The notes under the pieces: generated by a model
What the model was told of the DNA's origin: nothing
Seen by the model: the letters and a program-made list of their open reading frames with translations, nothing else
The model's database searches: none
Position numbers and translations under genes: made by a program
Shown: positions 1-5,088 of the stretch, piece after piece
Position numbering within the stretch: the first letter of the stretch is position 1
Layout: every line of letters starts with the position of its first letter
Origin: Candidatus Gottesmanbacteria bacterium CG_4_10_14_0_8_um_filter_37_24
GTDB lineage: Bacteria > Patescibacteriota > Microgenomatia > 2-02-FULL-39-11
DNA length: 5,088 nucleotides
Assembly (NCBI GenBank): GCA_002785215.1
Contig: PFMK01000070.1
Coordinates: 1-5,088, forward strand
Reading direction: 5' to 3'

Positions 1-2662
1 AAGGAATCAGTCTAAACCTCAAGAGCTTTTTCAATTCCACCACCCACAAGGGGGTCAACGAAGCCAGAATTATCAAAGCCCATTGGTTGAAGGTAAGGGT
101 GCTTGTTTTGAAAACCACGTTTCCGAAAGAAGTCTGTACGACAAGAAACTGTAAAATTAGTGATATAACGGTTGCCCCGACCAGATATTTATTGGAAAAA
201 ATTCCCAGAGAGAAAAGCGATTTTCTCGTGCTCCTGTTGTTGAAAGCGTGTACTAGTTGGGACAAAGTCAGTATCGAGAAGGCGATGGTTTGGGCTGTAG
301 GGTATGAATACTTATTTAAAGCATAAATAAACAGGAAAAATGTGCTTGCGGCGATAATACCTCCCTCAATGACCATGTAAAACCATCTTTTCTTATGCAG
401 AAGTCCGTTTGTGATGTCCCGGGGCGGTCTTCTCATTACGTCAAATTCAGGAGGGTCTACGCCCAGAGCAAGTGCCGGCATACCGTCGGTAATGAGGTTA
501 ATCCAGAGAAGCTGTATAGGAAGCAGGGGATTGGGAACTCCGATTGCTACAGCAGATGCTACTACCAATACTTCTGACAGATTGCAGGAAATAAGATAGC
601 GGATAAATTTGACCAGATTGGCGAAAATTACCCGTCCTTCTCTGACAGCATCGATAATAGTAGCATAATTATCATCGGTGATCACAATATCAGCCACCTC
701 CCTAGTGATATCCGTACCTGTTTTTCCCATGGCAATTCCTATGTGGCTTTCCTTAAGGGCAGGAGCATCGTTTACCCCATCACCTGTTACGGCTACCAGG
801 GTGTTGGGTATGCTTTTTATGGCTTTGACGATATTAAGCTTCATCATCGGGGAAATTCTGGCAAAGACATTAGCGCCTTTGGTAATTTCCCGGGCCAATT
901 CCTTGATACTCATATCATGAATATCGTCTTCGGTCAGCACTTTATCTCCTTCTTTTATGATTCCCGCTTCTTTGGCTATGGCTCCGGCGGTCAGTTTATG
1001 GTCTCCGGTGATCATGATTGTCCTTATTCCGGCCATTCTTGCCTTATCCAAAGCCTCGATGATTTCCGGTCTTAGAGGATCCTGCATGCCGACAATTCCC
1101 ATAAATTCTAAATTCTCTTCGGATAAGGAGTCTTTTTCCAGAGCAAACTCAACTTCTTTCTTGGTGAGGGGTTTGCAGGCTACTGCCAGGCTCCTCAGGC
1201 CGTCAAGGGCTAATTTTTTGGTTAAATTAAGGAATAAATCTTTTTCTTTGTCAGTAAGGTTGCATTTTTCCAGGATCACCTCAGGTGCGCCTTTGGTATA
1301 AAGCATATGGGCGGAAGTCTCATTTACCTGGACAATTTTACTCATCATTTTTCTTTCGGAAGTGAAGGGAACTTCAAAAACAGTAGGCTCAGTTTCTTTT
1401 ATCAGGTTCACATCCAGTTTTGCTCTTATGGCTGCTACAATCAGTGATGCTTCGGTTGTGTCACCGATCACTTGTGTACCTTTGACAGAAGCATCACTTC
1501 CCAAAGCACCGGCCCGAAGGAGCGATTCTAATTTATGATTTGAAAGGGGATTGACAATCTTGCCTTTTTCCGAGAAAAAAGTACCTTGAGCATTGTACCC
1601 TTCACCTTTCACCAAATATGTGTCTCCGGTCGACAGGATGATTTTGACTACATTTATCTTGTTTTGGGTGAGGGTGCCGGTTTTATCCGTGGCAATTATT
1701 TTTATGGAACCTAATGTTTCGCAGGCAGAGAGCTTTTTGACGACAGATTTCTTAAGAGCCAGTCTTTTTACACCCAATGATAATACAATTGTGACAATAG
1801 CAGGCAGTCCTTCCGGAATGGCGGCAACCGCCAGAGAGATGGAAATAAGCAAGCTGTCTATAAAAGGAGTTTTTGCCAGGAAGTTGAAAACAAAAATTAC
1901 CAGAGCAATAATTCCTATAACTATGGTAAGCATACGGCCGACCTTTTCCAGTTCTATGGAGAGTGGAGTTTTAGTTTTAGCTTCTTCCCCCAGGAAAAGA
2001 GCAATTTTACCGATTTCTGTACTTTGGGCGGTCCCGGTGACTACCGCTTTTCCTCTTCCGGCTATAACTTCTGTCTCTTTGTAGACCATATTCAGACGAT
2101 CTGCAAGCGGAATATTTTCTTTGCTAATTAAGGGTTTAGAGTTTTTAGAAACAGGTAGGGACTCGCCGGTTAAAATGCTTTCATCAATTCTCAGAGAAAA
2201 AGATTCTACGATTCTTCCGTCCGCAGGAATTTTCGCGCCTTCTTCCAGTATGAGGATGTCTCCGGGCACTATATCGGAAAAGGGGATTTTTTCAACCTCT
2301 CCCTGTCTTTGGACCAAAGCATATAAAATCTCTTTCTGTTTGAGAGATTCGAGCGTTTTTTCAGCTTGTATTTCCTGGATGAAACCGATGGTTGCATTGA
2401 TAAGGACGATTGTAGCAATGGCAATGGCGTCGATTGTCTCCCCGAGAAGAAGGGACACAAGAGTAGCTGCGAGCAGAATGATAACAAGCAGGTCTTTAAA
2501 CTGATTTATAAATTTGAAAAATATGGGTGGTTTTTTCTTTACAGGAAGTACATTTGATCCGTATTTTTTCAGGCGAAGCGAAACTTCCTTTTGGGACAGA
2601 CCGCGAGTTTTGTCTGTATTAAACGCTTTGAGCGTTTCCTCGATTGTTTGCAGGTGATACAT
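1..2662 (-). CDS. P2-type cation-transporting ATPase, probably Ca2+ pump (C-terminus cut by window edge)
   Basis: The reading frame is open from ATG at 2662 to the left edge, giving 887 codons; homology to other P2 ATPases suggests only a few residues are missing. Such pumps use ATP, through an aspartyl phosphate, to move Ca2+ (or Mn2+) across the cytoplasmic membrane. Visible in order: N-terminal cation-ATPase domain with GLS and KKYG (about 21-35), M1-M2 helices (about 58-95), actuator TGES (165-168), M4 motif AAIPEGLP with E284, phosphorylation motif DKTGTLT with D326, nucleotide-binding KGAPE (457-461), ITGD (D554), hinge GDGVNDAPAL (D628), M5 N694 and E697, M6 NLITDGMPA with N722 and D726, then M7-M10. 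A TAA lies directly before the ATG, so the start cannot be further upstream, and the N-terminus matches family length. There is no Shine-Dalgarno at normal spacing; the nearest AAAGGA is about 25 nt away. Family assignment is firm; Ca2+ specificity is inferred from the M4, M5 and M6 residues. Confidence 0.96.
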   Translation of the reverse strand, partial: MYHLQTIEETLKAFNTDKTRGLSQKEVSLRLKKYGSNVLPVKKKPPIFFKFINQFKDLLVIILLAATLVSLLLGETIDAIAIATIVLINATIGFIQEIQAEKTLESLKQKEILYALVQRQGEVEKIPFSDIVPGDILILEEGAKIPADGRIVESFSLRIDESILTGESLPVSKNSKPLISKENIPLADRLNMVYKETEVIAGRGKAVVTGTAQSTEIGKIALFLGEEAKTKTPLSIELEKVGRMLTIVIGIIALVIFVFNFLAKTPFIDSLLISISLAVAAIPEGLPAIVTIVLSLGVKRLALKKSVVKKLSACETLGSIKIIATDKTGTLTQNKINVVKIILSTGDTYLVKGEGYNAQGTFFSEKGKIVNPLSNHKLESLLRAGALGSDASVKGTQVIGDTTEASLIVAAIRAKLDVNLIKETEPTVFEVPFTSERKMMSKIVQVNETSAHMLYTKGAPEVILEKCNLTDKEKDLFLNLTKKLALDGLRSLAVACKPLTKKEVEFALEKDSLSEENLEFMGIVGMQDPLRPEIIEALDKARMAGIRTIMITGDHKLTAGAIAKEAGIIKEGDKVLTEDDIHDMSIKELAREITKGANVFARISPMMKLNIVKAIKSIPNTLVAVTGDGVNDAPALKESHIGIAMGKTGTDITREVADIVITDDNYATIIDAVREGRVIFANLVKFIRYLISCNLSEVLVVASAVAIGVPNPLLPIQLLWINLITDGMPALALGVDPPEFDVMRRPPRDITNGLLHKKRWFYMVIEGGIIAASTFFLFIYALNKYSYPTAQTIAFSILTLSQLVHAFNNRSTRKSLFSLGIFSNKYLVGATVISLILQFLVVQTSFGNVVFKTSTLTFNQWALIILASLTPLWVVELKKLLRFRLIP

Positions 2663-2763
2663 TTACTTATGTTTTAGGTAAATTCAATATCCTTTATTAA
2701 ATAAATTTTAACTTTTCCAGCTCCTGTGCTGACCGGATTTTGGTCGGGATTATTAAATTAATA

Positions 2764-3405
2764 TCATATTACCCCTCCGCTTCCATGGGGAAGAAGGATG
2801 GATAATATCAAGTTTACAACAGGCGTGATGAGGCGAAATACTGGAGACGAGCCAAAAAAAGGGAATATTAGAAGAAGAAGAAAAATCATACCGTACTTTT
2901 CCAACTCCATCCATTCGTAGTAATACTTTTTAGGAAGAAGGCCGGCAACCACTTTAAAACCGTCGAGAGGATGGATAGGAATTAGATTGAAGATTGCCAG
3001 GAGAACGTTAATCTGGATAATAACTGGTAGTAACCCGTAGAGGAATAGACCCAAGATTCCGGGAAGCGGGAATCTTAGGATAACGGACAGGATGACGGCA
3101 AAAAGCAGATTGCTGGCAGGTCCTGCGACTGAGATAAGAGCAGCATCCCTTTTGGGATTTTTGAGGTTAAAAGGGTCAAAAGGGGTAGGTTTGGCCCAGC
3201 CGATAAAAAAACCTGATCCTGATATAAGCATGAGAAGGGGCAGAAGAACAGTACCGATAGGATCGATATGGGCAATTGGGTTTAGGGTCATCCGACCGTA
3301 GATTTTTGCCGTAGGGTCTCCCAATCTGTCCGCCATATAAGCATGGGCAAATTCGTGGATAGTAATGCAAATTATTAAGATGAACCAACCGATTATTATT
3401 CCCAT
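2764..3405 (-). CDS. M50-family site-2 protease-like membrane metallopeptidase
   Basis: This 213-residue, very hydrophobic protein is an intramembrane zinc metalloprotease of family M50. The zinc motif HEFAH (H17, E18, H21) sits in the first helix and the third ligand is probably D148 in the IHPLDG motif (145-149), the usual HExxH plus xDG pairing. Other family marks are the N-P-I-A-H segment (42-46), the GWAKPTPFDP segment (69-78) and SVAGPASN (92-99). Transmembrane stretches lie at about 2-20, 50-68, 90-110, 117-140 and 172-210. It has no PDZ domain, so it is the short type common in small genomes rather than a full RseP. The substrate is unknown; family members cleave membrane-anchored regulators or remnant signal peptides. 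The start is the first ATG, at the start of the HEFAH helix; only a weak purine stretch precedes it. It lies 101 nt upstream of the ATPase on the same strand and may share its transcript. Confidence 0.93.
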   Translation of the reverse strand: MGIIIGWFILIICITIHEFAHAYMADRLGDPTAKIYGRMTLNPIAHIDPIGTVLLPLLMLISGSGFFIGWAKPTPFDPFNLKNPKRDAALISVAGPASNLLFAVILSVILRFPLPGILGLFLYGLLPVIIQINVLLAIFNLIPIHPLDGFKVVAGLLPKKYYYEWMELEKYGMIFLLLLIFPFFGSSPVFRLITPVVNLILSILLPHGSGGVI

Positions 3406-3421
3406 ATATTTATCTTTTTTC

Positions 3422-3480
3422 AGCTTATGGAAAACAATGATATAAATCCGGGGTTATAATTTTTTGCCTTAAAATAAGCT
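3422..3480 (-). other. Inverted repeat in the upstream region of the M50 gene
   Basis: AGCTTAT at 3422-3428 and its exact complement ATAAGCT at 3474-3480 form a 7-bp inverted repeat, 45 nt apart. It lies just upstream of the M50 start at 3405 on the strand that would be its leader. A TATAAC hexamer on the minus strand (complement of 3453-3458) sits inside the loop, but I found no convincing -35 for it. A leader stem or chance are both possible. Confidence 0.25.
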
Positions 3481-3513
3481 TGTTTAATTATCCGGTTTCT
3501 GGTATAGTATAAC
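3480..3513 (+). promoter_or_regulatory. Sigma-70-type promoter for ribosomal protein L28
   Basis: TTGTTT at 3480-3485 is followed by a 17-bp spacer and TATAGT at 3503-3508. TGG directly before the hexamer gives an extended -10 (TGn). An overlapping TATAAC at 3508-3513 is a second -10 candidate. The predicted transcript start is about 3515-3520, leaving roughly 50 nt of leader before the L28 ATG at 3567. Confidence 0.65.
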
Positions 3514-3520
3514 AGTTATT

Positions 3521-3562
3521 TAGGAAATCTCAAAACATAAAATTAGGAGTTTCCTATTTTTT
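3521..3562 (+). promoter_or_regulatory. Attenuator-like leader before L28 with two competing hairpins and a T-run
   Basis: TAGGAAA (3521-3527) can pair with TTTCCTA (3550-3556), extended by CTC (3529-3531) with GAG (3547-3549) around a one-base bulge. The same 3' arm can instead form a short hairpin with the second TAGGA copy (3544-3548, loop GTT). Both end directly at TTTTTT (3557-3562), the layout of a weak intrinsic terminator. The only Shine-Dalgarno-like AGGAG (3545-3549) lies within these stems and 17 nt from the ATG, which is too far for normal use. Autogenous or attenuation control of L28 is an inference from this geometry; the AT-rich stems could also be inert. Confidence 0.4.
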
Positions 3563-3566
3563 ATAT

Positions 3567-3905
3567 ATGGCCAAAAGATGTGAAAATTGCGGGAAAGGAA
3601 CAGGTCGGGGGAATATGGTTTCCCATGCAAAAAACCGGTTAAAAAGGCTTTTTAAACCTAACCTGCAGAAGATGAAAGCATACAGAAATGGAATCTTGGT
3701 GGGAGTGAAACTTTGTACCAGTTGCATTAAGAGACTGAGGAAAGATGATAAAGTAGGTAGTTTAAGTCTCAAAAAGCCGGTTAAGAAAATACTAAAGCCG
3801 GTCCAGGTTAAAACTTTGGACAAGACAAAAAAGACAGAAGAGAAAAAGGCTGAAAAGGCAAGAGAAACAATCAAAATTGAAGACATCGTCGGGAAAAAGA
3901 TATAA
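3567..3905 (+). CDS. rpmB: 50S ribosomal protein L28 (bL28) with extended lysine-rich C-terminal tail
   Basis: The N-terminus MAKRCENCGKG, followed by GNMVSHAKNR (15-24), the segment about 25-48 and LCTSCIKRL (49-57), is diagnostic of bacterial L28, a structural protein of the large ribosomal subunit. Two CxxC pairs (C5/C8 and C50/C53) form the zinc ribbon, so this is the zinc-binding (C+) form. The conserved core ends near residue 66. Residues 67-112 form an extra tail rich in Lys, Glu, Thr and Val, unlike typical L28 proteins of about 60-80 residues; it is likely disordered, or it may bind rRNA. The start is certain from the MAKRC signature even though the AGGAG element lies 17 nt upstream. 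The gene has its own promoter, divergent from M50, and its stop lies 2 nt from the stop of a convergent small ORF. Confidence 0.96.
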   Translation: MAKRCENCGKGTGRGNMVSHAKNRLKRLFKPNLQKMKAYRNGILVGVKLCTSCIKRLRKDDKVGSLSLKKPVKKILKPVQVKTLDKTKKTEEKKAEKARETIKIEDIVGKKI

Positions 3906-3907
3906 CC

Positions 3908-4078
3908 TCATTTCTTCACATCAAAAAGAATACCTTCTATATATAGTTTTCCTCTTTCAAAATACACTCTCCATAAATCAATTCCGGGAAATTGGTAATC
4001 AGTAGGCAGGTAATCTATGAGATATTCTTTTAAAGTGGAACAGAAAAGATCAAGTCTGATGCCCTTATATTCTATCAT
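3908..4078 (-). CDS. Probable small protein of unknown function (56 residues), divergent from the PaaX-like gene
   Basis: A 56-codon frame starts at ATG 4078 and ends 2 nt from the L28 stop. I do not recognise the family. The product is rich in aromatic and charged residues (MIEYKGIRLDLF at the start, LWRVYFERGKLYIEG near the end), with no membrane segment or cysteine motif, and looks like a small folded alpha/beta protein. The frame continues upstream to another ATG at 4153, but the extra 25 residues would be encoded by the palindrome and the start of the PaaX-like gene, so I prefer 4078. There is no Shine-Dalgarno; the start lies in the left arm of the palindrome, in the same sequence context (AAAAACATGATA) as the plus-strand arm. 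Reality rests on amino-acid composition, tight packing and this symmetry, not on homology. Confidence 0.5.
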   Translation of the reverse strand: MIEYKGIRLDLFCSTLKEYLIDYLPTDYQFPGIDLWRVYFERGKLYIEGILFDVKK

Positions 4079-4118
4079 GTTTTTTTGACCCACGGCCGTG
4101 TATAATAAAAACATGATA
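4073..4118. repeat. Palindromic repeat copy 1: 46-bp imperfect palindrome, candidate operator
   Basis: The centre is the perfect 10-bp palindrome CACGGCCGTG (4091-4100). The outer arms TATCATGTTTTT (4073-4084) and AAAAACATGATA (4107-4118) are exact complements around the same centre. Overall 19 of 23 base pairs match. There is no loop at the centre, so this looks like a site for a dimeric DNA-binding protein rather than an RNA hairpin. It lies between two divergent starts and abuts the TATAAT of the plus-strand gene, so a bound protein would block RNA polymerase. The related copy 2 lies at the far end of the PaaX-like gene; from 4079 to 4116 the two agree at 33 of 38 positions. Confidence 0.8.
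4101..4106 (+). promoter_or_regulatory. Promoter -10 box of the PaaX-like gene
   Basis: A perfect TATAAT sits 11 nt before the ATG at 4118, directly next to the palindrome core. A transcript starting about 7 nt downstream would begin near 4113, giving a leaderless or almost leaderless mRNA, which fits the lack of any Shine-Dalgarno. No good -35 exists at 17 bp; TTGACC at 4085-4090 is only 10 bp away, too close. The promoter may therefore need an activator, or it may be kept weak and repressed. Confidence 0.6.
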
Positions 4119-4921
4119 TGGGAAAAGGTCATGTAAATAAGCTCGCATGGCAAATCTCCAAAGGTTTGCTTACCTCTACTTCAGATATCCTATTGTATTC
4201 TGTATTTTTGTTTGGTGCTTCAGTCGGTAAATCCGCAAGTAGCAGGGGAGTATGCGAATCTTTTAAGGAAGCGGATAATCTTTTTAGGAAATATAATACA
4301 AAAACCCTGATAGAATCTTTTTCCAGAGTCAGAAATAAGAAAAGATATCTTGTATATCAGAAAAACAAGGGTGACAGGCAAATTTCTATATCCTCTTACG
4401 GTTATAAGAGACTGGCTGAAGTGATTCCAACTTATAGAACCGAGAGAAAATGGGATAAGAAATTTTATCTGATAAGTTTTGATATACCTGAGAAAAAAAG
4501 GACTTTTCGGGACTCATTACGTAAGCACCTAAAAAAAATTGGAGCAGGTTTATTTCAAAGCAGTTTATGGATATCTCCATATAATCCGACCAACTATTTA
4601 AAGGAAAGTGTTAATTATTTTTCCCAACAAGATTGGATAATAATAAGTCCTGTGGATCAATATTCGATATTTCCTTATTTTGAAGAAGAATTACCGCTAC
4701 TTCTTGAAAAAACATACAAATTAGCAGATCTAAATAAAAGATATAAAAGTTTTATAGATAAAGAGAAAGATAAAAAAGGACTGGTTGTATGTTTTGAGTA
4801 TCTTAATATCCTTAAAGACGATCCGCAACTGCCTTTTGAACTGGAACCTCCCGGTTATAAAGCTAAGGAGGCAAATATTTTATATGGTGCATTATTGAAA
4901 AAAGATAATAAGTTTTTTTGA
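4118..4921 (+). CDS. PaaX-like transcriptional regulator with Cas2-like middle domain
   Basis: The 267-residue product has the three-part PaaX layout. Residues about 10-105 form a winged-helix DNA-binding domain, with a wing-like segment near 76-94 (RYLVYQKNKGDRQISIS). Residues about 112-190 are the Cas2-like ferredoxin fold, marked by W112, the FDIPEKKR strand (121-128, D122), the R131-L138 helix with LRKHLKKIG (134-142) and QSSLWISPY (147-155). The tail from about 195 ends in the PaaX_C-type DPQLPFELEPPGYK segment. Classical PaaX represses phenylacetate catabolism, but no such genes are present, so the ligand and targets are unknown. Stand-alone PaaX/Cas2-like proteins are common in CPR-type genomes. 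This is not a CRISPR Cas2: it has an extra wHTH and there is no array or cas1. The start overlaps the end of palindrome copy 1 and the TGA stop lies inside copy 2, which suggests autoregulation. The gene is AT-richer than the ATPase. Confidence 0.85.
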   Translation: MGKGHVNKLAWQISKGLLTSTSDILLYSVFLFGASVGKSASSRGVCESFKEADNLFRKYNTKTLIESFSRVRNKKRYLVYQKNKGDRQISISSYGYKRLAEVIPTYRTERKWDKKFYLISFDIPEKKRTFRDSLRKHLKKIGAGLFQSSLWISPYNPTNYLKESVNYFSQQDWIIISPVDQYSIFPYFEEELPLLLEKTYKLADLNKRYKSFIDKEKDKKGLVVCFEYLNILKDDPQLPFELEPPGYKAKEANILYGALLKKDNKFF

Positions 4922-4949
4922 CACACGGCCGTGTATCGAAAAGACATGA
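4912..4949. repeat. Palindromic repeat copy 2, overlapping the end of the PaaX-like gene
   Basis: The core ACACGGCCGTGT (4923-4934) is a perfect 12-bp palindrome. Counted outward over 4912-4945, 14 of 17 base pairs match, with T-rich left and A-rich right arms. Aligned with copy 1 at a constant offset of 833 bp, 33 of 38 positions agree, including the final ACATGA. The stop codon of the PaaX-like gene (4919-4921) is part of the left arm. The promoter-like TATAAT of copy 1 reads TATCGA here, so this copy keeps the palindrome but not the -10 box. T-before and A-after the stem is the reverse of a terminator layout. Confidence 0.8.
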
Positions 4950-5005
4950 AGAATTTATACGACTGTGATTTTATCTCGTAGTGAATATTCTTTGAATTTG
5001 AAGGA

Positions 5006-5088
5006 TCAATTTTCCTGTTTTTTCAGAGCTTCCCGGATGAGAGCAAGATTCCTGCCGTTCATTGGTTCCACTCCCAAAGCAAAGCGGA
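5006..5088 (-). CDS. C-terminal end of an unidentified protein (5' part beyond window)
   Basis: On the minus strand a frame enters from the right edge and stops at TGA (5008-5006) after 26 complete residues. It reads RFALGVEPMNGRN followed by LALIREALKKQEN, an amphipathic helix ending in a lysine- and glutamate-rich tail, as many cytoplasmic proteins do. The other two minus-strand frames are less protein-like: one hits a stop quickly and the other is rich in Cys, Ser and Gly. I cannot name the family from so little. It converges on the PaaX-like gene with 84 nt between the stops; that gap holds most of palindrome copy 2 and an 11-codon micro-ORF, with no convincing terminator. Confidence 0.55.
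   Translation of the reverse strand, partial: RFALGVEPMNGRNLALIREALKKQEN

Noticed and set aside
1593..2084. 163-codon plus-strand open frame, and other plus-strand frames between 87 and 2557
   Set aside because: They lie antisense to the ATPase, whose frame holds all conserved P-type motifs over the same bases; their translations look like typical antisense shadows rich in Ser, Ile and Arg.
2718..2745. Terminator or leader hairpins between the M50 and ATPase genes (CAGC/GCTG and GACC/GGTC)
   Set aside because: Each stem is only 4 bp and neither is followed by a clear T-run on the minus strand.
4085..4106. TTGACC plus TATAAT as a standard -35/-10 promoter
   Set aside because: The spacer is only 10 bp, against the usual 16-18, so the TTGACC match probably belongs to the palindrome arm rather than to sigma recognition.
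4081..4116. Palindrome copies as intrinsic terminators
   Set aside because: The T-run precedes and the A-run follows the core on both strands, and both are part of the palindrome; there is no loop and no trailing U-tract.
4113..4136. Seven-codon upstream ORF (MIWEKVM) starting at ATG 4113
   Set aside because: It overlaps the main start in another frame and is too short to support; it may just result from the symmetric ACATGATA arm.
4079..4153. N-terminal extension of the 56-residue ORF to ATG 4153 (81 residues)
   Set aside because: The extra segment would be translated from the palindrome and the start of the PaaX-like gene, whose coding reading is better supported.
4118..4921. PaaX-like gene as a CRISPR Cas2
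   Set aside because: It has an N-terminal winged helix and a PaaX_C tail, about three times Cas2 length, and the two repeats are 833 bp apart with a gene between, not an array.
5002..5023. AGGA/TCCT stem followed by six T as terminator of the PaaX-like gene
   Set aside because: The stem is only 4 bp and the element lies inside the coding end of the convergent gene, so chance is likely.

Overview
The window looks like bacterial chromosome from a reduced, gene-dense genome of moderate-to-low GC. The best guess is a Candidate Phyla Radiation / Patescibacteria lineage (Microgenomates-like). This is an inference. It rests on a short site-2-type M50 protease, a ribosomal protein L28 with a long lysine-rich tail, a stand-alone PaaX-like protein with a Cas2-like middle domain and no phenylacetate genes nearby, tight packing, and several starts without a well-placed Shine-Dalgarno. 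No rRNA, tRNA, CRISPR array or insertion sequence was seen.

Layout. Positions 1-2662 (minus) hold an almost complete P2-type calcium-pump-like ATPase whose last residues lie beyond the left edge. Upstream of it on the same strand, 2764-3405 encodes a four-to-six-helix M50 membrane metalloprotease. Positions 3406-3566 are a divergent regulatory region with a good plus-strand promoter and an attenuator-like leader for L28 (3567-3905, plus). A probable 56-residue protein of unknown function (3908-4078, minus) converges on L28 with a 2-nt gap. A PaaX-like wHTH/Cas2-like regulator follows (4118-4921, plus). At the right edge is the C-terminal end of an unidentified minus-strand protein (5006-5088).

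The most unusual feature is a palindromic repeat with core CACGGCCGTG that occurs twice, at about 4073-4118 and 4912-4949. The first copy is a 46-bp imperfect palindrome. It lies between the divergent starts of the 56-residue ORF and the PaaX-like gene, directly abuts a perfect TATAAT, and carries both ATG codons in mirror-image arms. The second copy begins inside the end of the PaaX-like gene and supplies its stop codon. The regulator gene is therefore bracketed by two related sites, 33 of 38 positions identical. Autoregulation by the PaaX-like protein is the simplest reading; a small gene cassette bounded by repeats is the more speculative one. The PaaX-like gene is also visibly AT-richer than the ATPase.

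Functionally, the ATPase and M50 protease may be co-transcribed (101-nt gap, same strand), but nothing in the sequence links them biochemically. L28 is a housekeeping gene. The 56-residue ORF, the PaaX-like gene and the two palindromes probably form a separate, self-regulated unit.
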